Below, in pieces: positions 16,744 to 26,043 of a stretch of 64,000 bases of DNA. This stretch comes from Polymorphobacter megasporae (GTDB lineage: Bacteria; Pseudomonadota; Alphaproteobacteria; Sphingomonadales; Sphingomonadaceae). The notes beneath the pieces were generated by a model, which saw only the letters and a list, made by a program, of their open reading frames with translations, was not told where the DNA came from and searched no databases. The stretch is from NCBI RefSeq assembly GCF_018982885.2, contig NZ_CP081848.1, positions 620,001 through 684,000 of the forward strand, read 5' to 3'. How positions within the stretch are numbered: position 1 is the first letter of the stretch; every line of letters starts with the position of its first letter. The position numbers and the translations under genes are program-made.

Positions 16744-17561
16744 CCAGCCCGGCGACGCGCGTGGCACGGATGCGTCCGGTGCGCGGGCGTGGCTTCGGGC
16801 GGACACGGGCGTTTGCCGGGATCGGCGCGGCGGCGGCGGCGCTGGTGCCGATCGAACTGGCGATGCGGCGGATCTCCCCCAAGAATCGCCCGCGAATTCC
16901 GTGGCTTTTCCATCGCGCCTTGACCCGGTCGCTCGGCATCCATGTCGTCGTTCACGGGCGGCAGGAGCGGCGCGGGGGGGTGCTGTTTGTCGCCAACCAT
17001 GTCAGCTGGGCCGATATTCCCGTGATGGGGAGCAATATCCTTGCGGCGTTCGTAGCCAAGTCTGAAGTTGCCAATTACGGCCCGGTCGGCTGGCTATCGA
17101 CGTTGAGCCGGACAGTCTATGTCGAACGCGACCGCCGGCAGAAGACTGGTGAAGCGCGCAATGCGATAGTCGAGCGTCTCGCGGCGGGCGAGAATGTCAT
17201 CCTGTTCCCCGAAGGAACCAATAGCGATGGCGTCTCGGTGCTGCCCTTCAAGTCGGCTTTATTTGCCGCGATCGAGGGGCCGGGCTGCGAGGACTTTATC
17301 ATCCAGCCGGTCGCGATCGCCTATACGCGGCTCAATGGCATCCCGATCACACGGGAACGCCTGCCCGACATCGCGTGGATCGGCGACACCGCGCTCGCGC
17401 CGCATATGCTCAGCTTCATGTCGCTCGGTAAGGTACGGGCAGAGTTACGATTTTTCCCGGCCGTCAAAGTTGGCGACTTCGCCGACCGCAAAGCGCTGGC
17501 GCTGCATTGTCACAACGTGATCGCCGACGGTTACCGCAAGATGATGCGCGGCGAGGCCTGA
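16740..17561 (+). CDS. 1-acyl-sn-glycerol-3-phosphate acyltransferase (PlsC family)
   Basis: 273 residues with a GTG start overlapping fur by four bases. The acyltransferase signature appears as NHVSWAD (the HX4D motif) and FPEGTNSDG, with a hydrophobic segment near residues 22-40 that suggests a membrane anchor. It would add the second acyl chain to lysophosphatidic acid at the inner membrane. The fur-plsC order is typical for this group. The next gene downstream is on the opposite strand, so the operon ends here. Confidence 0.9.
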   Translation: MTSPATRVARMRPVRGRGFGRTRAFAGIGAAAAALVPIELAMRRISPKNRPRIPWLFHRALTRSLGIHVVVHGRQERRGGVLFVANHVSWADIPVMGSNILAAFVAKSEVANYGPVGWLSTLSRTVYVERDRRQKTGEARNAIVERLAAGENVILFPEGTNSDGVSVLPFKSALFAAIEGPGCEDFIIQPVAIAYTRLNGIPITRERLPDIAWIGDTALAPHMLSFMSLGKVRAELRFFPAVKVGDFADRKALALHCHNVIADGYRKMMRGEA

Positions 17562-17647
17562 TCCGGCCTGCCGCACACACCCCGCACATCGACCGCACCC
17601 CGTCCCGAACCGCGCCGCCGGATTGGCGCGCATCCGGAACGCCGGAT

Positions 17648-18325
17648 TTATCCGGGGTGCTTCGACGTATCGACGCGAACCTTGACCGTCTGACCCGAAT
17701 TGCCGGGAAAGTTGGTGAACATCGCGGCGATCAAGTTCGGGACCAACTTTGTCAGGTCATTCGTCGTCGCGACGGTCTCGGCGCGGCCCTCGAAGACGCT
17801 GAGATTGTCGGCGACGCGGTTGATCCGCATGTCGACGTAGCTGTTGTACTGGGTCACCGAATAAATCTCGGGGCCGTAGCCATAGCCGCCGAAGCCGCCA
17901 TAACCGAACCCGCCGAAACCGCCGCCGTAACCGAAGCCGCCATAGCCGAACCCGCGACGACCGAACCCGCCGTAGCCGAACCCGCCGTACGGGCCGAAGC
18001 CGCCGTAGCCATAGCCGAAGCCCGGGGTCGATTCGATCCGCTCGCGCGGCATGCCGACCGCATAGTCGAAGTTGACGACGAGCGTCGCTGCGCGCGGATC
18101 GGCGGCGGGGCGATAGCCGACCGCCTCGAGGCGCTGCGTGACCAGGTTGGCGTAGGTCGCGAACTCGAGCCCGCCCGCCTTGCGCGCGTCACGCGACTGG
18201 ATCGTGAAGGTCTGGCCGGAGGGGGCGGGAAGCTGCTGGAAGCGCGCGACCCGCGCCTCGAACGGCTCGGCGCAGGCACCAACGAGGGTCAGCGCGACCA
18301 GCGGAGCAATAGTGGCAAAACGCAT
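17648..18325 (-). CDS. DUF4136 domain lipoprotein with Gly/Phe/Tyr-rich insert
   Basis: 225 residues. The lipobox LTLVGACAEP gives a lipidated Cys at residue 18. The DUF4136 fold is split by a low-complexity insert at about residues 100-150 made of GFGYGGFG-type repeats. After the insert comes the domain C-terminal half (YVDMRINRVADNLSVFEGRA). Function unknown; envelope location is inferred from the lipobox. An in-frame ATG 210 nt upstream lacks signal features, so 18325 is preferred. The repeats may make the insert length variable between strains. Confidence 0.85.
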   Translation of the reverse strand: MRFATIAPLVALTLVGACAEPFEARVARFQQLPAPSGQTFTIQSRDARKAGGLEFATYANLVTQRLEAVGYRPAADPRAATLVVNFDYAVGMPRERIESTPGFGYGYGGFGPYGGFGYGGFGRRGFGYGGFGYGGGFGGFGYGGFGGYGYGPEIYSVTQYNSYVDMRINRVADNLSVFEGRAETVATTNDLTKLVPNLIAAMFTNFPGNSGQTVKVRVDTSKHPG

Positions 18326-18595
18326 GTGGCTACCCTCGAAACGAATGATGAACCGCCTTATCGACCTGGCGGTGAATAAGGTGTGAACCCGAATACGCGG
18401 CAGAGGGTTCCTGTCCCTCGAATATGGCGTCCGGGCGCGACGGTTCAAGCCAGCCGGACGATTAGGGCGATCGACGGTCGGAAAACAGCAGCGCTCCTTC
18501 GCCCCGCTGGTCGAAAGCCGTAGATTGTCGGGCACGTTTACAGTCTGATTCCGATCACACCGTCGCCCGACAAAGATTTCAATTGGTTAACGTTT

Positions 18596-18611
18596 TGGCA
18601 CGCTTCTTGCT
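18596..18611 (+). promoter_or_regulatory. Sigma-54 (RpoN) promoter of a PEP-CTERM gene
   Basis: TGGCACGCTTCTTGCT matches the -24/-12 consensus TGGCAC-N5-TTGCW, with GG (18597-18598) and GC (18609-18610) exactly ten bases apart. It lies 41 nt before the ATG at 18652. The rest of the 326-nt gap between this ATG and the DUF4136 start carries only AT-rich sequence, with CAATTG at both ends of the promoter region. Confidence 0.85.
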
Positions 18612-18651
18612 AAAATTACTGAACGGCAATGCACTGCTAGGTCAATTGATT

Positions 18652-19281
18652 ATGAAAATCCTCTTCGTGTCGATGCTACTGGTCAGTGCTGCATCGGCGG
18701 GTGCCTCGACGCTTTATTCGCAGTCGGCGACGTCGGGCGGCGCCGCTTACGCCAGCCAGAACGACACCTCCGGGACGTATGGCTATTTCGCCGTCGCATC
18801 GGATGACTTTACGCTCGGAAGCTCGGCCAGAATTACCACGGTCGACTTCGTTGGAGCGTATTTCGTCGGCGCGCCTAGCACCATCACCGCCTTTACACTG
18901 ACGTTCTCCGCCGACTCCGCCTCGGCGCCCGGTGCGACTCTCTACAGCACGAAGATCGCGGGCAATGCCGGCGAAAGCCTTACCGGCGTCGTTGGTTCGT
19001 ATTCGGCGGCGGTCGATTTCGCCGCGACCGGCGGGACGAAGTACTGGCTGTCGATCGTTCCGGACCTGACTTACCCGCCGTCATGGGGCTGGGCGGCAGG
19101 CAACGGCGGCAACGGCACGGCATATCAGGTCTTTTTCGGTGAGAGTACGGCTCTGCCAACCGATCTCGCCTTTTCGCTCGAAGGTGGTGCTGTTCCGGAA
19201 CCGGCGGGCTGGACGTTGATGATCGGCGGCTTCGGACTCGTCGGCACCGCGCTGCGTCGTCGACGGCCGGTGGCAGCGTAA
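18652..19281 (+). CDS. PEPxxWA-CTERM sorting domain protein (secreted)
   Basis: 209 residues: a signal peptide (MKILFVSMLLVSAASAGAS), a Ser/Thr/Gly-rich beta-type body, and a C-terminal tail PEPAGWTLMIGGFGLVG followed by an Arg cluster (RRRR). This is the exosortase recognition tail found in sphingomonads. It is likely processed at the membrane and released or attached to surface polysaccharide. The body has no recognised catalytic domain. A sigma-54 promoter precedes it, consistent with PrsK/PrsR-RpoN control known for PEP-CTERM systems. Another ATG lies in frame at 18583, but it lies upstream of the promoter element. Confidence 0.88.
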   Translation: MKILFVSMLLVSAASAGASTLYSQSATSGGAAYASQNDTSGTYGYFAVASDDFTLGSSARITTVDFVGAYFVGAPSTITAFTLTFSADSASAPGATLYSTKIAGNAGESLTGVVGSYSAAVDFAATGGTKYWLSIVPDLTYPPSWGWAAGNGGNGTAYQVFFGESTALPTDLAFSLEGGAVPEPAGWTLMIGGFGLVGTALRRRRPVAA

Positions 19282-19320
19282 CGGTTCAGGATTTCCGCGA
19301 ACGCATGCAACCTGTCCCGG

Positions 19321-20343
19321 TCATCGCAGGAATCCAACCGCGTCGTAGACCTTTGCCAGCACCGGTTCGGCGATCGTGCGAGCGCGCATGGCACCATCGC
19401 GCAGGACAGTGTCGATGTGCCCCGGATCGGCGATCAGGCGGACGTATTCCGCATTGATCGGCGCGAGCTTCGCCACCGTCAGCTCCGCGAGCGCCGGCTT
19501 GAATGCGCCGAAACCCTTGCCGCCATACTCGGCCAGCACCGCGTCGACGGTCATTCCAGCCAGCGCGGCATAGATGCCGACGAGATTGCGCGCCTCGGGG
19601 CGGCCCTCGAGTCCGGCAGCGGTGTCGGGAAGCACGTCGGCGTCGGACTTGGCGCGCTTGATCTTGGCGACGATCGCCTCGGCGGTGTCGGTCAGGTCGA
19701 TCCGGCTCGCGTCGGACGGGTCGGACTTCGACATCTTCGCCGCGCCGTCGCGCAACGACATGATCCGCGCCGCCTCCCCCTTCGCCCCGCCGATCACCGG
19801 CTGCGGCGGCACGAGCAGCCCCTCGCCGTAGGTCGCGTTGAACTTGATCGCGATGTCGCGGGCGAGTTCGAGGTGCTGCTTCTGGTCGTCGCCGACGGGG
19901 ACGTGGCTCGCGCGGTAGCCGAGGATGTCGGCGGCCTGGAGGACGGGGTAGACGTACAGCCCGACGCTCGGCCCTTCGGCGTCCTTCCCGCGCTTCTCCT
20001 TGAACTGGATCATGCGGTCGAGCCAGCCGGTGCGGGCGATGCTCATCAGCACCCACGCGAGCTCGGCGTGGACCGCGACCGCGCTCTGGGCAAACAGGAT
20101 CGTCCGCGCGGGGTCGATCCCGGCGGCGAGAATGCCCGCCGCCATCGACCGCGTCGCATTCGCCAGCCCGCCCGCGTCGTGCGGCATCGTGATCGCGTGG
20201 AGGTCGACGATGCAATAGATGCACTCGTAGGCCGGATGCCCGCCGGTCCCGTCCTGCATCGCCACCCAGTTGCGCAGCGCGCCGAGGTAGTTGCCGAGGT
20301 GGAGGTTGCCGGTCGGCTGGATGCCGGAGAAAACGCGGTTCAT
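19321..20343 (-). CDS. trpS: Tryptophanyl-tRNA synthetase
   Basis: 340 residues with class Ic synthetase motifs: TGNLHLGN (HIGH motif, residues 11-18) and KMSKS at 203-207, within the usual TrpRS length. It charges tRNA-Trp in the cytoplasm. The start [12 protein letters not shown] at 20343 is the conserved family start; its ATG overlaps the murJ stop by four bases (ATGA), so it is translated after murJ. The sole tryptophan and cysteine pattern is ordinary. Confidence 0.97.
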   Translation of the reverse strand: MNRVFSGIQPTGNLHLGNYLGALRNWVAMQDGTGGHPAYECIYCIVDLHAITMPHDAGGLANATRSMAAGILAAGIDPARTILFAQSAVAVHAELAWVLMSIARTGWLDRMIQFKEKRGKDAEGPSVGLYVYPVLQAADILGYRASHVPVGDDQKQHLELARDIAIKFNATYGEGLLVPPQPVIGGAKGEAARIMSLRDGAAKMSKSDPSDASRIDLTDTAEAIVAKIKRAKSDADVLPDTAAGLEGRPEARNLVGIYAALAGMTVDAVLAEYGGKGFGAFKPALAELTVAKLAPINAEYVRLIADPGHIDTVLRDGAMRARTIAEPVLAKVYDAVGFLR

Positions 20344-21920
20344 TTGGGGGCCCTGCGGAGCTGGCTCTTGAGGTCGGCGAGCGAGAAGGCGCGGAGGAGA
20401 TACGCCGCCACGACATAGGCGATCCCGCCGCCCGCGATCAACAGCGCGAGCGCGACGCCGCGTTCGACGAGGCTGCCGGTCATCCACGGCGCGACGAGGC
20501 GGTCAGCGAAGAGCAGCACCGCCGCCATGACCGCGCTCGCCGCGACGAGCCGCCATGCATTCTTGCGCAGACGGTGGTCGACGCTGAAATGGCGGCGGCG
20601 GTGGAGGGTGAGGTAAAGCAGCCCGGCATTGACCCACGCCGCTATCGCGGTCGACAGTGCGATGCCGAGGATTCCGAGCGGCCAGATCAGGGCGATGTTG
20701 CCGACGAGGTTGACGAGCATCGATGCGACCGCGATCCGCACCGGCGTCTTGGTGTCCGACCGCGCGTAGAAGCCCGGGGTCAGCACCTTGATTAGCACAT
20801 ACGCCGGGAGCCCGAGCGAGAAGGTCGCGAGCGCTCCGGCGGTCGCGACCGAAGCGGTGGCGGTGAAGCGGCCGTGTTCGAGCAGTGTGTGGATGATCGG
20901 CCCGGCGCTGACGACGAGCGCGGCGGCGGAGGGGAGGGTCAGCAGTAAAACGAGTTCGATCGCGCGGTTCTGCGTGTGCATCGCCTGAGCTTCGAGCCCG
21001 CCCGCAAGCTGGCGCGACAGCGTCGGCAGCAGGACGGTGCCGATGCCGATGCCGATCAGCCCGAGCGGCAGCTGGTTGAGGCGGTCGGCGTAATAGAGAT
21101 AGCTGATCGCGCCCTCGCCGAGGAAGCGCGCGGCGAGCGCGGTCGAGATCAGCAGGTTGAATTGGACCGCTCCCGAGCCGAGCGCGGCGGGGCCGATTAC
21201 CCGCAGCAAGGCGCGGACCGGCGGGGTCAGCCGCGGCCACGTCAGCCGCAGGTTGATGCCCGCGCGGTGGCACGCCCACAGCAGCCAGACGAACTGGAGG
21301 ATGCCCGCGACCGTCACCGCCGCCGACTGGACCCGCGCGCTTTCGACCGGCGTCGCGCCATGGAACAGCGTCAGCCCGGCGATCAGCGCGAGGTTGAGCA
21401 GGATCGGCGCGGCGGCGTTGACCCAGAAGCGCCCGATCGAATTGAGGATGCCTCCCAGGAGCGAGACGAGGCTGATCAATAGCAGATACGGAAAGGTGAT
21501 CCGGGTGAACTCGACCGCGAGGCGGTATTTCTCAGGGGACGCGTCGGGGAAGCCGCCGGTCATCGCCCACACCACCGGCCCGGCGAGCGCGACCATCAGA
21601 ATGGTGAACCCGGCGAGGACCGGGAGGAGGACCGACAGCACCTGCTCAGCGAACACCCGCCCGGCGGCAAGGTCGCCCCCCGTCCCGTCGCCGCGCCCCG
21701 GCCCGAGCGTCCGGCTGAACATCGGCACGAACGCGGCGGAGAACGCGCCCTCGGCGAACAAGGCGCGGAACAGGTTGGGCAGGCGGAAGGCGATGAGGAA
21801 GCAGTCGGACGCAAGTCCCGCGCCGACGAAGCGCGCGAATAGGACGTCGCGGGCGAAACCAAGGACGCGGCTGATCAGGGTAAGGCCGCCGATCGTGCCG
21901 GTGGCGCGGACGAGATTCAT
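20340..21920 (-). CDS. murJ: Lipid II flippase MurJ (MviN)
   Basis: 526 residues with about 14 membrane segments of the MOP superfamily. The N-terminal segment [20 protein letters not shown] is diagnostic, and the cavity region contains the conserved Arg residues (SRQLAGG and later LEHGRF). It moves lipid II across the inner membrane for peptidoglycan synthesis. It is the first gene of the murJ-trpS pair. Upstream, between murJ and secB, lies an imperfect-palindrome repeat (21975-22080). Confidence 0.96.
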   Translation of the reverse strand: MNLVRATGTIGGLTLISRVLGFARDVLFARFVGAGLASDCFLIAFRLPNLFRALFAEGAFSAAFVPMFSRTLGPGRGDGTGGDLAAGRVFAEQVLSVLLPVLAGFTILMVALAGPVVWAMTGGFPDASPEKYRLAVEFTRITFPYLLLISLVSLLGGILNSIGRFWVNAAAPILLNLALIAGLTLFHGATPVESARVQSAAVTVAGILQFVWLLWACHRAGINLRLTWPRLTPPVRALLRVIGPAALGSGAVQFNLLISTALAARFLGEGAISYLYYADRLNQLPLGLIGIGIGTVLLPTLSRQLAGGLEAQAMHTQNRAIELVLLLTLPSAAALVVSAGPIIHTLLEHGRFTATASVATAGALATFSLGLPAYVLIKVLTPGFYARSDTKTPVRIAVASMLVNLVGNIALIWPLGILGIALSTAIAAWVNAGLLYLTLHRRRHFSVDHRLRKNAWRLVAASAVMAAVLLFADRLVAPWMTGSLVERGVALALLIAGGGIAYVVAAYLLRAFSLADLKSQLRRAPK

Positions 21921-21974
21921 CCCACTCTCCGGCTACGCGGGGCGGGAAGAGGGCAGAACGAGAGAAACAAGAAG

Positions 21975-22080
21975 GTCGCGGCAAAGCCGCGCCGTCGGAC
22001 GGGTTCGGCGGGACTAACCCGCCGCCCCGCCGTCCGGCTCGGCGCGCGTCCGCCGGCTGCTAAGGAACGCAAGGGCGTTC
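21975..22080 (+). repeat. Dispersed palindromic repeat, single-arm copy
   Basis: GTCGCGGCAAAGCCGCGCCG, then CGGGTTCGGCG, and at the far end AAGGGCGTT. It is the same sequence, in the same orientation, as the right arm (62313-62416) of the inverted-repeat element near 62.2 kb, with a diverged middle. The spacer between murJ and secB (188 nt) is mostly this repeat. Confidence 0.75.
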
Positions 22081-22108
22081 GCTTCACTGCCGGACGGCCG
22101 CGCCTTGC

Positions 22109-22642
22109 TTAGGCATTCCCCATCGCCGGGGCGCCCGCGCCCTCGGCCAACTGCGCCTGCTGCGCCATATACAGCGAACCGAAGTCGATCGGCTCGAGCA
22201 GCAGCGGCGGGAAGCCGCCGTCGCGGGTCGCGTCGGCGACGATGCGGCGCGCGAACGGGAACAGGATGCGCGGCGCCTCGACGACGAGGAACGGCTCGAG
22301 CGCTTCCTCGGGCAGGTTGCGGATCGCGAACAGCCCGCCGTACAGCAGGTCGACGACGAACGCAGTCTGGTCATTGTTGTACGCGCGCGCCTCGATCTTG
22401 AGCTCGACCTCGTACAGGTCGTCACCGGCGCGGCGGGCGTTGACGTTGACGTTGATCTCGATTCGCGGCTGGGTCTCCATCTGGAGCGACGCGGGCGCGT
22501 TCGGGTTCTCGAACGACATGTCCTTGGTGTACTGGGTCAGGATGCTGACCTGCGGCTGCGTCGACGCGGCGGCGTCGAGGCCGTTGCCACCGCCCATCAC
22601 GCCATCGGTTGCGCCCATGAAGTCGTCGGTCTCGTCGACCAT
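22109..22642 (-). CDS. secB: Protein-export chaperone SecB
   Basis: 177 residues with the SecB core: ILTQYTKDMSFENPNAPASL, then QPRIEINVNVNAR, then FPFARRIVADATRDGGFPPL, which contains the signature around residue 140. SecB keeps preproteins unfolded and delivers them to SecA. The 28-residue acidic/Gly-rich N-terminal extension before the core is typical of alphaproteobacterial SecB. It is divergent from the Tim44-like gene at 22814, with 171 nt between. Confidence 0.95.
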   Translation of the reverse strand: MVDETDDFMGATDGVMGGGNGLDAAASTQPQVSILTQYTKDMSFENPNAPASLQMETQPRIEINVNVNARRAGDDLYEVELKIEARAYNNDQTAFVVDLLYGGLFAIRNLPEEALEPFLVVEAPRILFPFARRIVADATRDGGFPPLLLEPIDFGSLYMAQQAQLAEGAGAPAMGNA

Positions 22643-22813
22643 GTCTTGTCTCTCATCTGGGAAAATGCCGGACCGACCCGCTATCAGGCACCAACCGGGC
22701 GCGCAAGCGTTGGAGGGGTCGGTTGTACCGCAGGTGCGTGCACCTATGTCACACCGATGGACCGGCGCGCCGTGCGTTGCTATGGTTCGGTACGTTACCA
22801 GAGGCGAAGACCA
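22643..22813. promoter_or_regulatory. Divergent spacer secB / Tim44-like gene
   Basis: 171 nt between two divergent starts; promoters for both must lie here. I see GTACGTTACC-like AT/GC-mixed sequence but no clear -35/-10 pair. Confidence 0.4.
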
Positions 22814-23446
22814 ATGTCGGACAGCGGAACCTGGATCGAGATCGTGCTGCTGGCGATGCTCGCTGGCTTCATCGGGCTGCGCCTCGTCAGCGTCCTCGGC
22901 AAGCGGACGGGCAGCGAGAAGCCGGTCGGTGATGCGTTTCGCCCGGGCAACCCCGCGGTGGTGTCCGTCGCCGCGACCCGCGTCGAGGCCCCGGCGCGCC
23001 GCCTCATCACCGTTCCTACCGGCACCGCCGCCGACCTTGCCCCCGCACTGCAGGCGGTTGCCGACGCCGACCCGAGCTTCGAGCCGGAGAAGTTCGTCAC
23101 AGGCGCGCAGGCCGCGTACCGCATGATCCTCGAAGCCTATTGGTCGGGCGACGCGGCAGCGATGGACAAGCTCGTCTCGGACGAGGTCGCGACGCACTTC
23201 CAGCGCGCGATCGAGCAGCGGGGCGGCACCGCCCTGGCGAACAAGCTCGTTCGCATCGACGCGGCGGCGATCACCGCGGCGCAGATGATCGGGCAGATGG
23301 CCGAAGTCACCGTTCGCTTCGACGCCGATATCGTCGCCGAGGGATCGACCGCAGATGCCGAGACCCACGACGTCTGGACGTTCAGCCGCCATGTCGGCAC
23401 CTACGATCCGGCTTGGCTCCTGATCGCCACCGACGTTCACGCGTAA
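22814..23446 (+). CDS. Tim44/TimA family putative adaptor protein
   Basis: 210 residues: an N-terminal membrane anchor (WIEIVLLAMLAGFIGLRLVS, residues 7-26), a linker, and a C-terminal Tim44-like domain (about 95-210; GAQAAYRMILEAYWSGDAAA and DVWTFSRHVGTYDPAWLLI). Alphaproteobacterial TimA is homologous to the mitochondrial import motor subunit; its role in bacteria is poorly known, probably membrane-associated proteostasis. The position next to secB and mltA is a common layout. The ATG is followed three bases after its stop by the mltA GTG. Confidence 0.9.
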   Translation: MSDSGTWIEIVLLAMLAGFIGLRLVSVLGKRTGSEKPVGDAFRPGNPAVVSVAATRVEAPARRLITVPTGTAADLAPALQAVADADPSFEPEKFVTGAQAAYRMILEAYWSGDAAAMDKLVSDEVATHFQRAIEQRGGTALANKLVRIDAAAITAAQMIGQMAEVTVRFDADIVAEGSTADAETHDVWTFSRHVGTYDPAWLLIATDVHA

Positions 23447-23449
23447 GCG

Positions 23450-24658
23450 GTGACGTTCCGGCTCGCCCCGTTGCGGGCGCTCGCCGTCGCCGCTGGTCTG
23501 GTGCTCGCGGGTTGCGCGGGCGGCGTTAAGGTTGCGACGGTCCCGCCCGCTCCTTCTCGCGTCGCCGTAAAGGCCGAGACACCGCGCCCCACGATTGCCT
23601 TTGCTGCGCCGCTCGCCAGCCGTCCGGGGTTTGCGACCGCCGACTTCGGCCCGGCGCTGACCGCATTTCGCCGGTCATGCCCAGCGTTACTCAAGCGGAC
23701 CGACGCAAGCGGGCTGACGCTGCCCGGCGACTGGACCGCCGCCTGTGCCGCCGCCGCGACCGCGACCGACCCGCGCGCATTCTTCGCCACCGCGCTCCGC
23801 CCCGTGGTCGCCGGTGACGGTCGCGGCCTCGATACCGGCTATTTCGAGCCCGAACTCGCCGGGTCGCGCACCGCAGCGCCGGGCTTCGCGGTGCCGCTCT
23901 ACCGCCGCCCGCTCGACCTTATCGACCTCGACCTCGGTACATTCGACACCAGCCTGAACGGAAAGCACGTCCGCGGGCGGATCGCGGGCAAGACCTTCGT
24001 TCCTTATTTCGATCGTGCCGCGATCGACGACGGCGCGCTCACCGGTCGCAGCCTCGAACTCGCGTGGGCGGCGGATCCGTACGAGGCGTTCTTCCTCGAG
24101 ATCCAGGGATCGGGACGATTGCGGCTGCCCGACGGCACGATCCTTCGCGTCGGCTACGACGGCCAGAACGGCCACGCCTACACCGCGATCGGCAAGCTGC
24201 TCCGCGATCGCGGCGTCCTCGCGCCCGGGCAGGCGACGATGGACGGCATCATCGGCTGGATGCGCAGCCACCCCGCCGACGGGCGCCAACTGATGCGCGC
24301 CAACCGCAGCTACGTCTTCTTCCGCGTCCTGACGACCCCCGCCGACCTTGGCCCGACCGGCGCGATCGGCGTCCCGCTCACCCCACGCGTCAGCGTCGCC
24401 GCCGACCCGAAGTTCGTCGTCCTCGGCGGCCCCGTGTGGCTCGACACGACGGTCGACGGCGCGCCGTTCCGCAACCTTGTCGTCGCGCAGGACACCGGCG
24501 GCGCGATCAAGGGTGCGAACCGGCTCGACGTTTTCTGGGGAGCCGGAGCAGCGGCGCGCGCGACCGCCGGCGGGCTGTCGTCGACCGGCAGCGTCACCCT
24601 GCTCCTGCCTGCCGCCGCCGCCGAAAGGCTGGTCCATGGCGCGCCGCCTGCACCCTGA
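23450..24658 (+). CDS. mltA: Membrane-bound lytic murein transglycosylase A (MltA)
   Basis: 402 residues with a GTG start. The lipobox VLAGCAGG places the lipidated Cys near residue 22. The MltA double-psi barrel and 3D domain follow (DTGYFEPELAGSR, then EIQGSGRLRLPDG, then VAQDTGGAIKGANRLDVFWG; the catalytic Asp is expected in the last block). It cleaves glycan strands to 1,6-anhydromuramyl products in the periplasm. The last 23 nt overlap the start of the Smr gene. Confidence 0.95.
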   Translation: MTFRLAPLRALAVAAGLVLAGCAGGVKVATVPPAPSRVAVKAETPRPTIAFAAPLASRPGFATADFGPALTAFRRSCPALLKRTDASGLTLPGDWTAACAAAATATDPRAFFATALRPVVAGDGRGLDTGYFEPELAGSRTAAPGFAVPLYRRPLDLIDLDLGTFDTSLNGKHVRGRIAGKTFVPYFDRAAIDDGALTGRSLELAWAADPYEAFFLEIQGSGRLRLPDGTILRVGYDGQNGHAYTAIGKLLRDRGVLAPGQATMDGIIGWMRSHPADGRQLMRANRSYVFFRVLTTPADLGPTGAIGVPLTPRVSVAADPKFVVLGGPVWLDTTVDGAPFRNLVVAQDTGGAIKGANRLDVFWGAGAAARATAGGLSSTGSVTLLLPAAAAERLVHGAPPAP

Positions 24659-25169
24659 CGAAAGCGCATTATGGGCGCAGGTCGCGGCGTCGGTCCGGCC
24701 GCTGCCGGGACGCGTCCGCCCGATCGTCGGCCCCGCCCCGCGCGTCATAGTCGACCAGCCGCCGCCTGCACCCCCGCCGCCCAAGCGCGCCCCCGCGGCG
24801 AACCGGATCGCCGTCGACGCGGCGACGCTCGACGGCGGCTGGGACCGCAAGATGCGGAGCGGGCGGCTCGCCCCCGACCTGACGGTCGACCTGCACGGCT
24901 ATACGCGCGACCGCGCCCACGCACTGCTGACGCGGATGATTGTCGAAGCGGCGACCGGCGGCGCGCGGATCATGCTTGTCATTACCGGCAAGGGCGCACG
25001 CGACAGCGACGACATTGCCAATAACTTTGGGCGTCCGCGCGGGGTGATCCGCGCCTCGCTCCGCGACTGGCTCCAGTCGTCCGACCTGCGTCCCTATATC
25101 GCCGCGCTTCGCCCCGCCCACCCGCGCCACGGCGGCGGCGGCGCGTGGTACGTCATCCTGCGGCGGTAG
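24636..25169 (+). CDS. Smr/MutS2 domain protein (putative endonuclease)
   Basis: 177 residues: a Pro-rich N-terminal part (residues 1-60) and a C-terminal Smr domain with DLHGYTRDRAHALLTRMI and the ITGKGARD loop. Smr domains nick or cleave DNA or RNA, and stand-alone bacterial members act on mRNA in rescue pathways in some species. The start ATG lies inside mltA (23-nt overlap), and this frame is the only one with the domain. The 3' end overlaps the convergent ferritin-like gene by 17 nt. Confidence 0.9.
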   Translation: MARRLHPDESALWAQVAASVRPLPGRVRPIVGPAPRVIVDQPPPAPPPPKRAPAANRIAVDAATLDGGWDRKMRSGRLAPDLTVDLHGYTRDRAHALLTRMIVEAATGGARIMLVITGKGARDSDDIANNFGRPRGVIRASLRDWLQSSDLRPYIAALRPAHPRHGGGGAWYVILRR

Positions 25170-25968
25170 CGACCCGCAGGCGGAGGAGGCCCCACATTGC
25201 CGCCGACGCCATGCGGAACAGCGTGCCATTGGGGCGCAAGGCCACCGCGCGAAGCAGCATCCGCACGCCATTATCGACGTGGCGGCGGCGGTACAGCCGG
25301 AGTGCACGGATGCCGTATTCGCGGGTGTAGCGGCGATGATATTGCGCGGTGCGGTCGTACGGCAGGACATTCGCGGCGAACCATGCCCAGCCGAGTTCGT
25401 CGTCGCCCGCCTCGCTGAAGCGCGTGACGGCGACGACTAGCCGGGTGCGCAACGGGACCGGCGCGGCGGCGTGGTAACGGGTGAAATGCGTCTGGAACAG
25501 GCGATAGTGGGCGAATTCGTCTGCGGCGATGCGCCCGGCGATCGCCTGCAGCACCGGCTCGGGCGTTGCGTCGCGTATCGCCGAGTAAAAGGACGAGGTG
25601 CCGGTCTCGACGACTTGCCGGGCAACGAGTTCGCCGCAGCGCGATCCCCGGATTGACTGGTCGACGCCCTGCGGAATCTGGAACCCGGCGCGAAAATCCT
25701 CGAGCGCGCGGGCAAAGTCGAAGCCCGGGTCGGCGAGCTCGGCCCAGCGCCCAAGGATTGCGCCGTGCTGCTGCTCCTCGACCCCCCAGCGCTCGATTTC
25801 GCCGAGGAACGCCGCGTCACCCGCGAACACGCCGCTGAGGTATGCGACATAGTCGGCGGCGTTCGCCTCGACGAGCGCGGCGGTCTTGATCACCGCGAGC
25901 AGGTCGGCGTCGACCGCAGCGCGCTCGAAGCGCGCCCACGGTATTTCGTCAGGGGTCCAGCCGGTCAT
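25153..25968 (-). CDS. Ferritin-like domain protein (possible di-iron)
   Basis: 271 residues, all-helical. Candidate carboxylate/His ligands lie in EANAADY, EEQQH (about residue 72), VVETGTSSFY and DEFAHYRLF, in the E-ExxH arrangement of di-iron four-helix bundles. No signal peptide is visible, and the C terminus is Arg-rich. This could be an oxygenase or a desaturase-like protein, but no substrate can be deduced. It is convergent with the Smr gene and stands alone; the next minus-strand gene (atpC) ends 75 nt upstream of its start. Confidence 0.7.
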   Translation of the reverse strand: MTGWTPDEIPWARFERAAVDADLLAVIKTAALVEANAADYVAYLSGVFAGDAAFLGEIERWGVEEQQHGAILGRWAELADPGFDFARALEDFRAGFQIPQGVDQSIRGSRCGELVARQVVETGTSSFYSAIRDATPEPVLQAIAGRIAADEFAHYRLFQTHFTRYHAAAPVPLRTRLVVAVTRFSEAGDDELGWAWFAANVLPYDRTAQYHRRYTREYGIRALRLYRRRHVDNGVRMLLRAVALRPNGTLFRMASAAMWGLLRLRVATAAG

Positions 25969-25992
25969 TACGCGATCAATACCAAAGTCGCG

Positions 25993-26028
25993 CGAAAGTT
26001 GCCATTAACCCGAAGGTTACGACTTTCG
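25993..26028. terminator. Candidate stem-loop at end of the atp operon
   Basis: CGAAAGT (25993) pairs with ACTTTCG (26022-26028), and inside it AACC-CGAA-GGTT forms a second tight hairpin. It lies just downstream of atpC on the minus strand. There is no T-run, so Rho-independent termination is uncertain. Confidence 0.4.
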
Positions 26029-26043
26029 AGCGATTCACGTGGC

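Noticed and set aside
17880-18010. Short regularly spaced repeats that resemble a CRISPR array
   Set aside because: They are in-frame codons for the Gly/Phe/Tyr-rich insert of the DUF4136 protein; there are no unique spacers and no cas genes.
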